Source of the DNA: DASZGL01 sp035938875
GTDB taxonomy: Bacteria; Chloroflexota; Dormibacteria; Aeolococcales; Aeolococcaceae
Direction: 5' to 3'
NCBI GenBank assembly: GCA_035938875.1
Contig: DASZGL010000046.1
Location: forward strand, 1 to 8,979
DNA: 8,979 nucleotides
Part shown: positions 1-6,108 of the stretch, piece after piece
Layout of the letters: the number at the start of each line of letters is the position of its first letter
How positions within the stretch are numbered: position 1 is the stretch's first letter
Position numbers and translations under genes: made by a program
The notes under the pieces: model-generated
What the model was told of the DNA's origin: nothing
Seen by the model: the letters and a program-made list of their open reading frames with translations, nothing else
Database searches by the model: none

Positions 1-1
1 C

Positions 2-127
2 GACCGCGCCCAGATGGCAGGAATCGGTGCCGCTGACGTCGCCGCCCTGGTCCTGGGATCGCTCGCCTTCCCCCTCATCTACCGCCGTTTCTGGATGCCC
101 CGACGGCGCATGCGAGGACCGCGATGA
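2..127 (+). CDS. C-terminal fragment of an unidentified membrane-anchored protein
   Basis: An open frame runs in from the left edge and stops with TGA at 125-127, giving about 41 residues. The translation contains a hydrophobic run (ADVAALVLGSLAFPLIY, roughly residues 11-27 of the fragment) followed by a strongly basic tail (RRFWMPRRRMRGPR). That is the pattern of one C-terminal transmembrane helix with a cytoplasmic positive tail. The stop overlaps the hemW start as ATGA (124-127), so the two genes are probably co-transcribed and translationally coupled. An internal ATG at 14 exists but has no ribosome site, so I treat the gene as entering from outside the window. The family cannot be named from this fragment. 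In many bacteria hemW follows lepA, but this tail does not look like LepA. Confidence 0.5.
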   Translation, partial: DRAQMAGIGAADVAALVLGSLAFPLIYRRFWMPRRRMRGPR

Positions 128-1278
128 TCCGCTCGCTGTACGTCCACGTCCCCTACTGCGAGCGCAAGTGCGAGTACTGCGACTTCGCCTCGGTGGCGGG
201 AACGCGCGGACACGAGGAGTACGTGATGGCTCTGCGAGGCGAGTTGCGCATGGTCGCCGCCGCCCTGCCGGGCATCACACTCGACACGCTCTTCGTGGGG
301 GGCGGCACTCCCGGGCTTCTTCCACCGCGCTTGCTGCAGGTGATCATGGACGAGGTGCGCTCGGGGTTCAGCATCTCGCCCGGAGCGGAGGTCACCCTGG
401 AGGCCAATCCATCGAGCACCACCGAGGATCGCGCCGCGGCGTGGCTCGATGCGGGGTTCAACCGGGTGAGCATCGGGGTGCAGAGCCTCGACGCCGCGGC
501 GCTGCGATTCCTCGGCCGGGTCCACGGACCCCAGCGCGCCGTCGACGCCGTCGGCGCCGTGCGCCATGCCGGCTTCGAAAAAGTCAACACCGACCTCATC
601 TACGCCATCCCCGGGCAGAGCGATGAAAGGTGGCGCGCGACGCTGGAGTCGGTTCTCGACCTGGGATGCGGTCACCTGTCCTGCTACGAGCTGACCGTGG
701 AGGAGGGGACGCCGCTTCATGACGCCGTTGCCGCCGGCGCCATACGCCCGACTGACGCGGAGACGGCTCTGCGCCAGCACTGGCTCGCCGTCGAGCTCGC
801 CGCCAACGCCGGTCTTCGGCAGTACGAGGTCAGCAACTTCGCCAGGCCGGGCGAGGAGTGCCGCCACAACCTCGCCTACTGGCGCAACCAGCACTACCTC
901 GCCGTCGGCGTGGGAGCCCACGGCCATCTCCCCGCGAGCGCCGCAGCACGCCTGGGGCTGCGGCACGGGGCGGCGGATGACGCGGTGCGCTACTGGCACA
1001 GCCGCGAGCCGACGGAGTACATCGCCGCGGTGAGTGCCGGGAACCTTCCCGTCGACGGCGCCGAGACGGTGAGCGCCCTCGCCGGGGACGAGGAGCGGAT
1101 CATGGTCGGCCTCCGGCTGCGAGAGGGTGTGACCCTGGCCGGCGGGAGACGTCGTCACGAGGCCGAGCAGCTGGCCGATGCCGGGCTCCTCGTCCTCGAC
1201 GGTGATGCGGTGCGGGCCACGCGACGCGGCCAGGAGATGCTCAACGAGCTGGTCGTGCGCCTCGTCGAGGCTGGCTGA
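124..1278 (+). CDS. hemW: HemW, radical-SAM heme chaperone (coproporphyrinogen III oxidase-like)
   Basis: The 384-residue product is full length for HemW, which binds heme and delivers it to respiratory enzymes; it belongs to the HemN-like family but is not itself a coproporphyrinogen oxidase. The radical-SAM cluster motif CX3CX2C is at C12, C16 and C19. Phe21 occupies the position where true HemN has a fourth cysteine, which is the usual HemW/HemN discriminator. SAM-binding GGGTP lies at 59-63, EANP at 93-96, VSIGVQS at 115-121, and the HemW-typical HNxxYW at 248-253. The C-terminal part (about 300-384) fits the HemN C-terminal domain. The ATG is preceded by GAGGA at 114-118 and overlaps the upstream stop. 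hemW next to hrcA is a common arrangement in several Gram-positive and related phyla. Confidence 0.95.
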   Translation: MIRSLYVHVPYCERKCEYCDFASVAGTRGHEEYVMALRGELRMVAAALPGITLDTLFVGGGTPGLLPPRLLQVIMDEVRSGFSISPGAEVTLEANPSSTTEDRAAAWLDAGFNRVSIGVQSLDAAALRFLGRVHGPQRAVDAVGAVRHAGFEKVNTDLIYAIPGQSDERWRATLESVLDLGCGHLSCYELTVEEGTPLHDAVAAGAIRPTDAETALRQHWLAVELAANAGLRQYEVSNFARPGEECRHNLAYWRNQHYLAVGVGAHGHLPASAAARLGLRHGAADDAVRYWHSREPTEYIAAVSAGNLPVDGAETVSALAGDEERIMVGLRLREGVTLAGGRRRHEAEQLADAGLLVLDGDAVRATRRGQEMLNELVVRLVEAG

Positions 1279-1288
1279 AGTGCCCGGC

Positions 1289-1349
1289 TGTGGACGGGGC
1301 TGTGGAAGCTTGGTGGACGGTCGAGGGTTCCACCCACAGTCTGTCCACA
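1289..1349 (+). repeat. Long imperfect inverted repeat with TGTGGA/TCCACA arms; possible hemW terminator
   Basis: Beginning 10 bases after the hemW stop, TGTGGAC (1289-1295) pairs perfectly with GTCCACA (1343-1349). Directly inside, GGGCTGTGG (1297-1305) pairs with CCACAGTCT (1334-1342) using two G-T wobbles, with G1296 bulged. That gives about 16 pairs. A smaller stem, GTGGA (1313-1317) with TCCAC (1329-1333), nests within the loop. No T-run follows, so it is not a canonical intrinsic terminator, although high-GC bacteria often use hairpins without a U-tract. The arms also resemble DnaA boxes. It could be a terminator, a protein-binding site or an RNA structure; I read the pairing directly but infer the function. 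Confidence 0.5.
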
Positions 1350-1426
1350 CTTGCGAACCGCGACGTGACAGCTCGCTCACGAGGCTTCCCGGCGGCTAGC
1401 CCCATCCGGCACGATAGCCTCCAGCG

Positions 1427-1612
1427 ATGCGCCGTCCGCCAGTTCACCAGCCGCCGCCACCGACGCTGGTCGCCGCTCTCATGCGCGCCGGCGTGTCCTG
1501 GGATACGGCCATGGCCATGGAGCGCTGGAAGGCACAGGAGGTCCTCGACCTCCTCCAGCACACCCCGTCGCCGCGGGGCTCGCAGCGGGAGAAGCCGACC
1601 CCGGCGTGGTAG
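1427..1612 (+). CDS. Small hypothetical protein, 61 aa
   Basis: The ATG-to-TAG frame encodes 61 residues. A proline-rich N-terminus (residues 3-13) is followed by a helix-forming stretch (about 14-44, LVAALMRAG through KAQEVLDLL) and a polar, proline-containing tail. About nine in ten codons end in G or C, as in the neighbouring genes, which favours real coding. Against it, no Shine-Dalgarno sequence precedes the ATG; a TAGCCT at 1415-1420 could be a -10 element for a near-leaderless transcript. It fills the gap between hemW and hrcA and stops two bases before the CIRCE element, so the hrcA promoter would sit in its 3' end. I recognise no family and see no signal peptide or membrane segment. 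Confidence 0.45.
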   Translation: MRRPPVHQPPPPTLVAALMRAGVSWDTAMAMERWKAQEVLDLLQHTPSPRGSQREKPTPAW

Positions 1613-1614
1613 GA

Positions 1615-1641
1615 TTAGCACTCGATAGGACCGAGTGCTAG
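1615..1641 (+). promoter_or_regulatory. CIRCE operator (HrcA binding site) upstream of hrcA-grpE-dnaJ
   Basis: TTAGCACTC, nine spacer bases, then GAGTGCTAG: this matches the CIRCE consensus (TTAGCACTC-N9-GAGTGCTAA) at all but the last base. It lies 13 bases upstream of the first possible hrcA start. HrcA dimers bind CIRCE and repress chaperone operons at normal temperature, so the operon is autoregulated. A TAGGAT at 1610-1615 could be the -10 element and overlaps the operator's left edge, but I cannot see a good -35, so the promoter itself is not assigned. Confidence 0.95.
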
Positions 1642-1654
1642 CCAGCTGCCGGAC

Positions 1655-2728
1655 ATGAGCAGCGCCGGCCTTTGCCCTCAAACAGGCGCTGTGGACGTTC
1701 CAGTACCGCTCGACAACCGCAAGCAGCAGATCCTCAAGGCCGTCGTCTCCGACTACACGGAGACCGGCGTGCCGGTGGGTTCGCAGGCGCTCGCCGCCAA
1801 GTACATGGCGTCGTGGTCGTCGGCGACCATCCGCAACGAGCTGGCCAACCTGGTCGAGATCGGCTACCTGCTCCAGCCGCACACCTCGGCGGGGAGGGTG
1901 CCAAGCGACCGCGGCTATCGCTACTACGTCGACTTCCTCATGGAGGAGGAGCACGTCTCCGCGGCGGTGCGCCGCCAGGTCGACCCGCGCTTCCCCGAGC
2001 ACCCGCTCGACGTCGAGGAGCTCCTCGAGGCCAGCGCGCAGGTCCTCTCGCTGATCACCGACTCGCTGAGCATCGTCACCGGGCCGCGCAGCCTGTCGGC
2101 CAGGGTGAAACACCTCGATGTCGTCTCGCTCGATCCGGCGCACGCCCTGGTCGTGCTGCTTCTCGATGGCAACCTCTTCCGTCAGCAGGTCGTCGAGCTC
2201 GGCGCCGCAGCCGACCAGGAGAGCCTCAGCGCCCTGGCCTCGATGCTCAACCTCGAGCTCGGCGGTCTGGGGACTGACGACATCGTCGGCCTTGCTCCGC
2301 CACCTCGACCACATCCACGGCGCGCCGAGGTCGTCGCCCACGTCCTCGGGCTGATGCAGGGTCTCGACACCAGGCAGGATGCGATCGTCATCCACGACGG
2401 GGTCCGCAACCTCCTCCATCAACCGGAGTTCGGTGACGTCGAGCAACTGCAGCAGGTCCTCAACGTCATCGAGGAGGAGCGTGCGCTGGGCCAGCTTCTC
2501 GCCGCCTTCGACGCCGATCGCGGCGTGACCATCGTCATCGGCGCCGAGAATGAGGTGGAGCAGCTGCGTTCATGCAGCCTGGTTTTGAGCACCTATCGGG
2601 CGGGGGACACTCGACGCGGCACCATCGGTGTCCTCGGCCCGACGCGAATGCGTTATCCGCAGATTGCCCCGCGACTGCGCTATGTCGCTCAGCGAATGGG
2701 CCAGGCGATCGATCGGCTGCTCGGCTGA
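1655..2728 (+). CDS. hrcA: HrcA, heat-inducible transcription repressor
   Basis: HrcA represses heat-shock operons by binding CIRCE; its activity depends on the chaperonin GroE in well-studied species. The N-terminal winged helix contains PVGS (40-43), SSATIRNEL (55-63) and the signature TSAGRVPSDRGYRYYVDFL (77-95). The GAF-like middle domain follows, and the C-terminus carries GTIGVLGPTRMRYPQI (322-337), another family hallmark. From ATG 1655 the product is 357 residues. Family members usually begin just before the segment LDNRKQQIL (19-27), so GTG 1691 (345 residues) may be the true start. Neither start has a good ribosome site; I keep ATG 1655 as the outer limit. A CIRCE element directly upstream confirms the identification, and grpE follows after 18 bases. 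Confidence 0.95.
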   Translation: MSSAGLCPQTGAVDVPVPLDNRKQQILKAVVSDYTETGVPVGSQALAAKYMASWSSATIRNELANLVEIGYLLQPHTSAGRVPSDRGYRYYVDFLMEEEHVSAAVRRQVDPRFPEHPLDVEELLEASAQVLSLITDSLSIVTGPRSLSARVKHLDVVSLDPAHALVVLLLDGNLFRQQVVELGAAADQESLSALASMLNLELGGLGTDDIVGLAPPPRPHPRRAEVVAHVLGLMQGLDTRQDAIVIHDGVRNLLHQPEFGDVEQLQQVLNVIEEERALGQLLAAFDADRGVTIVIGAENEVEQLRSCSLVLSTYRAGDTRRGTIGVLGPTRMRYPQIAPRLRYVAQRMGQAIDRLLG

Positions 2729-2746
2729 CGCCAACGTCACCACCGT

Positions 2747-3331
2747 ATGACCACGAGCCCCGACGAGTCCAACCCGACCACGCACCGCAAGCGCGCCCAC
2801 CCGGATACGCGCGACGCCGACGCCGGCGCCGCCGCCGATAGCGCCGAGGATGTCGGCGCGCTGCGTGCCGCGCTGAGCGAGCGCGACGATCGCTACCTGC
2901 GACTGGCCGCGGACTTCGAAAATTTCCGCCGGCGCACGGCGCAGGAACTGGCCGACCGCTCACGTTATGCGAATGGCGACGCGGCCCGCGCACTCCTGCC
3001 GGTGCTCGACAACCTGCAGCGAGCCGTCGACCACGCGTCCGAGGACAGCGGCGAGGCGTTTCTCGACGGCCTGCGTCTGGTGATGCGACAGTTTCAGGAG
3101 GCGCTCGCATCGCTCGGCGTGAGCCCCATCGAGGCAGTGGGCGAAGCCTTCGATCCCAAGCTCCACGAGGCTGTGACCGGTGTGGAGTCGGAAAACGTCG
3201 AGCGGGACACCGTTGTCGACGAGCTGCAGCGCGGCTATCGCCTCCACGACCGGGTCATCCGGCCGGCGATGGTCAGGGTGGCCCACCCGGCTCATCCCGC
3301 GCGTGACGCCGGCGCCGCCGAGGGAAGCTGA
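2747..3331 (+). CDS. grpE: GrpE, nucleotide exchange factor for DnaK
   Basis: GrpE dimers release ADP from DnaK in the cytosol, resetting the Hsp70 cycle. The 194-residue product is of normal length. An acidic, alanine-rich disordered head (1-38) leads into the long coiled-coil helix (about 39-80) containing FENFRRR (57-63). LLPVLDNL (83-90) follows, then FDPKLHEAV (135-143) and the beta-domain signature ELQRGYRLHDRVIRPAMVRV (159-178). The ATG is 18 bases after the hrcA stop without a clear Shine-Dalgarno site, so coupling to hrcA is likely. The stop lies 5 bases before dnaJ. The cognate dnaK is not adjacent, unlike the common hrcA-grpE-dnaK-dnaJ order. Confidence 0.95.
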   Translation: MTTSPDESNPTTHRKRAHPDTRDADAGAAADSAEDVGALRAALSERDDRYLRLAADFENFRRRTAQELADRSRYANGDAARALLPVLDNLQRAVDHASEDSGEAFLDGLRLVMRQFQEALASLGVSPIEAVGEAFDPKLHEAVTGVESENVERDTVVDELQRGYRLHDRVIRPAMVRVAHPAHPARDAGAAEGS

Positions 3332-3336
3332 GCGAC

Positions 3337-4446
3337 GTGGCCGTCAAGCGGGACTACTACGAGGTTCTTGGCGTCGCCCGCGGCGCCTCACCCGATGAAC
3401 TGAAGAAGGCCTACCGAAAACTCGCCATGGAGTTTCACCCCGACCGCAACCCAGGGGATGCGCAGGCCGAGGAGCGCTTCAAGGAGGTCGGCGAGGCGTA
3501 TGCGGTGCTCAGCGACGCCCAGAAGCGGCAGCGATACGACGCCTTCGGCCATGCCGGTGACGGCTTCGCCGACATGCCCGGGGGTTTCAGCTTCGACTCC
3601 GCCTTTGATCTCTTCGACATGTTCTTCGGCGGCGCTGGACGGCGTCGCGGGAGCACCGGGCCGCAGCGCGGCAGCGATCTGCGCATGAACATCGACGTCA
3701 CCCTCAGTGAGGTGGTCTTCGGGGCGACGCGCACCATCGAGGTGCCCCGTGCCGACACCTGTCCGGAGTGTGGCGGTAGCGGCGCCGCCGAGGGCAAGAG
3801 TGCCGTGCAGTGCAAGCAATGCCACGGTTCTGGCCAGGTTCGGCGCCAGGTCAACTCCATCTTCGGCCAGGTGGTCAACGTCAGCACCTGTCCCACGTGT
3901 CGCGGCGAGGGGTCGGTCGTCGAGGATCCGTGCCGGCGCTGCCGCGGCCAGGGTCGCGTGGAGTCACGCAAGACGCTCGAGGTGAAGATCATCCCCGGCG
4001 TCGACGAGGACATCCAGCAGCGCTTCGCCGGCCAGGGCGAGGCCGGCCCGCGCGGCGGTCCGCCCGGCGACCTCTTTCTTGCCTTTCACGTCGAGCCGCA
4101 TCCCCAGCTGGCGCGTCGCGGGCAGGACCTCATCTACGAGCTGCCGGTCAGCGTCCCCCAGGCGGTGCTCGGCGATCACATCACCGTGCCCACGGTCGAC
4201 GGCGAGCACGTGGTCGACGTCCCCGCCGGCACCCAGCACGGCAAGGTGCTCAAGCTCGCCGGCTTCGGCGTGCCTCACGTACGCACCGGCCGGCGCGGCG
4301 ATCAGCTCTGCGTCGTCCACGTCGTCGTGCCGACGCACCTGAGCAGCGAGGAGCGAAAGAGCTACGAGCAGCTGGGCCAGCGCGAGGGGCGTCCCGCAGA
4401 GGTGCGCAAGGGGTTCTTCGACCACCTTCGCGGCGCCTTCCGCTAG
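3337..4446 (+). CDS. dnaJ: DnaJ, type I Hsp40 co-chaperone
   Basis: DnaJ delivers unfolded clients to DnaK and stimulates its ATPase. The 369-residue product has all type I domains: the J domain (about 4-70) with HPD at 34-36, a Gly/Phe-rich linker (about 73-110), and a zinc region with four CxxCxGxG repeats whose cysteine pairs are C142/C145, C159/C162, C185/C188 and C199/C202. The C-terminal substrate-binding domains follow (about 206-345). The GTG start fits because the J domain begins immediately after it (KRDYYEVLGV) and GAGGGAAG sits at 3320-3327. The gap from grpE is 5 bases, so the two are co-transcribed. The stop faces the HIT gene's stop across 10 bases, with no obvious terminator between. 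Confidence 0.96.
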   Translation: MAVKRDYYEVLGVARGASPDELKKAYRKLAMEFHPDRNPGDAQAEERFKEVGEAYAVLSDAQKRQRYDAFGHAGDGFADMPGGFSFDSAFDLFDMFFGGAGRRRGSTGPQRGSDLRMNIDVTLSEVVFGATRTIEVPRADTCPECGGSGAAEGKSAVQCKQCHGSGQVRRQVNSIFGQVVNVSTCPTCRGEGSVVEDPCRRCRGQGRVESRKTLEVKIIPGVDEDIQQRFAGQGEAGPRGGPPGDLFLAFHVEPHPQLARRGQDLIYELPVSVPQAVLGDHITVPTVDGEHVVDVPAGTQHGKVLKLAGFGVPHVRTGRRGDQLCVVHVVVPTHLSSEERKSYEQLGQREGRPAEVRKGFFDHLRGAFR

Positions 4447-4456
4447 TCCGCAACCC

Positions 4457-4801
4457 TCACCCCGGCGGCCAGGTCATGAACCTGCCACCGAGCACGTGGA
4501 GGTGCAGGTGGGTCACTGTCTGGCCGCCGCCGAAGCCGACGTTGGTGACCAGGCGGTAGCCCTGTCCGTCGAGCCCCTCGTCTTTGGCGATGGCCTGGGC
4601 GACATGAAGTAGCCGGGCCCAGAGCGGATCCTGTGCCGGGGTCAGCTCCGCCGCGCTGACGATGTGCTCGCGGGGGATGACCAGCACATGAACTGGTGCC
4701 TGCGGGTTGATGTCACGAAAGGCAACAACATCGTCGTCGGCGTGGACGATGGTGGCCGGCAGCGATCCCTCGGCGATGGCGCAGAAGATGCAGCCCTTCA
4801 T
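4457..4801 (-). CDS. HIT-family (HINT-like) nucleotide hydrolase/transferase
   Basis: Histidine-triad proteins of this branch hydrolyse nucleoside phosphoramidates and aminoacyl adenylates; the physiological substrate here is unknown. The 114-residue product is typical in size for bacterial HINT. It starts MKGCIFC, with C4 and C7 as likely zinc ligands, and has DINPQAPVHVLVIPREHI at 30-47 and the triad HLHLH, giving H98, H100 and H102. The frame stays open upstream to about 4954, but the family N-terminus begins exactly at ATG 4801. This ATG overlaps the mtaB stop as ATGA (4798-4801), pointing to translational coupling. No Shine-Dalgarno sequence is seen, which is consistent with coupling. 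It is the last gene of the rsmE-mtaB-HIT unit. Confidence 0.92.
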   Translation of the reverse strand: MKGCIFCAIAEGSLPATIVHADDDVVAFRDINPQAPVHVLVIPREHIVSAAELTPAQDPLWARLLHVAQAIAKDEGLDGQGYRLVTNVGFGGGQTVTHLHLHVLGGRFMTWPPG

Positions 4802-6108
4802 GGCGCGGCTACGGTGCCGCGAAGCTCCTCGCCCTCGACGGCGCTGATGCGCACCCCCGTCAGCGTCCCGGCGCGCAGCCGCTCGTCGGCGACGACGACG
4901 GCGTGGTATCCGCTGCTGCGCCCGCGCGCGGTGCCGTTCTCGACAGCCTCCCACAGGACCTCGAGCCGTCGGCCGACGGTGCGGCGGCGCCGTTGCAGTC
5001 CGCTGCGCAGCGCCGCCCTGCGCACGTCGCGACTGCGTTGTCGCGCCGTGGCGTCGTCGACCCGGGCCCGCAGATCGGCTGCCGGCGTCCCCGGACGTGG
5101 TGAGTAGCGGAAGACGTGGCAGTGGAGGAATTCCAGCTCGCCGACCAGGTCAACCGTGGCCCGGTGATCCTCGTCGGTTTCAGCGGGGAAGCCGACCATG
5201 ATGTCGGTGGTCAGTTCGGTGTCCCCGTCGGCATGGCGAAGCCACCCCACGACGCGGCGGTACTGGCTGCTGCGGTAGCCGCGGTGCATGGCCCGGAGAA
5301 TCGAGTCGCTGCCGCTCTGCAGGGGGATGTGCCAGTGCGAGCACAGCCGCGGGTGAGCGGTGAGCTCTGCCAGGCGCTCGTCGATGTCGTTGGCGTTGAC
5401 GCTGCTGAGGCGAAGGCGGGCATCGCTACCGCAGAGCGGCAGCAACGCCTCGACGAGGTCGGCGAGTCGCCGCCGTGGCGTCAGGTCCTGCCCGTACGCC
5501 CCGAGGTCCACGCCACTCAGGACCAGCTCGCGATGTCCCTGGTCGAGCATCGCCGCCGAACGCCTCAGGACCTCACTCGGGGGAACGCTGATGCTGCGTC
5601 CACCACGCGCCCGCCACACCGTGCAGTAGGTGCAGCGGTGATCGCAGCCGTCTTGGACCTTGAGAAATCCCCGGGTGCGCAGAGCGGGCGCGGGCAGCAC
5701 CGCCATCCTGGCTGCACCGCGACGCCGTGCCAGGGTGACGAGGTGCTCGGCGATGCGCGGCTTGTCGACATTGGCGAAGACCGCATCGACACCTGAGGGA
5801 AGCAGCGGTTGACCGTCAGCCGCTGTGGCCAGGTATTGGTGGGGATTGCCGTCGACGCTGCACCCGGTGAGGACCAGGTGGCAGGTCGGGTCGATGCGTC
5901 GCAGCCGCGCCAGGCGCTGACGCGTGGTCGCGTCCGCCTGCAGCGTCACCGTGCACGAGTTGAGGACACGGATGTCCGCAGGCTCGTCGTCGGCGACGAC
6001 CTCGATACCCTCGGCGGCGAGCGCTCCTGCGAGCTCGGCCATCTCCGCGTAGTTGACCTTGCAGCCGAGCGCGGTCAGCGCCGCTCGCAGCGGACGATCG
6101 GCGCTCAT
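4798..6108 (-). CDS. mtaB: MtaB-type tRNA methylthiotransferase (t6A37 to ms2t6A37)
   Basis: Methylthiotransferases of the MiaB/RimO/MtaB family use two Fe-S clusters and SAM to add a methylthio group; MtaB acts on t6A at position 37 of tRNAs. The 436-residue product has the N-terminal cluster cysteines C16 (LGCKVN), C52 (NSCTVT) and C83 (TGCSVDG). The radical-SAM motif GCDHRCTYC gives C155, C159 and C162, and a C-terminal TRAM RNA-binding region spans about 375-436. The N-terminal LGCKVNYAE and the neighbours favour MtaB over MiaB or RimO, but the substrate is inferred. The residues after the radical-SAM motif (TVWRARGG) differ slightly from the more usual IPxARG. The start ATG (6106-6108) overlaps the rsmE stop as ATGA. 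Confidence 0.88.
   Translation of the reverse strand: MSADRPLRAALTALGCKVNYAEMAELAGALAAEGIEVVADDEPADIRVLNSCTVTLQADATTRQRLARLRRIDPTCHLVLTGCSVDGNPHQYLATAADGQPLLPSGVDAVFANVDKPRIAEHLVTLARRRGAARMAVLPAPALRTRGFLKVQDGCDHRCTYCTVWRARGGRSISVPPSEVLRRSAAMLDQGHRELVLSGVDLGAYGQDLTPRRRLADLVEALLPLCGSDARLRLSSVNANDIDERLAELTAHPRLCSHWHIPLQSGSDSILRAMHRGYRSSQYRRVVGWLRHADGDTELTTDIMVGFPAETDEDHRATVDLVGELEFLHCHVFRYSPRPGTPAADLRARVDDATARQRSRDVRRAALRSGLQRRRRTVGRRLEVLWEAVENGTARGRSSGYHAVVVADERLRAGTLTGVRISAVEGEELRGTVAAP

Noticed and set aside
1289..1349. The DnaA-box-like cluster as the chromosomal origin
   Set aside because: There is no dnaA, dnaN or AT-rich unwinding element nearby, and the boxes are imperfect. Kept only as a possible DnaA-binding or hairpin site.
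79..1380. A 433-codon open frame on the minus strand opposite hemW
   Set aside because: It is antisense to hemW, which has every family motif in the right order, and the translation has no recognisable domain.
1241..2446. A 401-codon open frame on the minus strand opposite hrcA
   Set aside because: It lies antisense to a clear hrcA, is rich in Arg, Asp and His as expected for the complement of high-GC coding DNA, and resembles no family. Long antisense frames are routine at this GC content.
2800..2860. GCCGAC/GCCGCC repetition in the grpE head as a tandem repeat
   Set aside because: It is irregular and simply encodes the alanine/aspartate-rich disordered N-terminus usual in GrpE.
4802..4954. 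N-terminal extension of the HIT protein to about 165 residues
   Set aside because: The extra residues are arginine-rich, lie within mtaB coding sequence and match nothing. The family start MKGCIFC is at 4801 and makes an ATGA junction.
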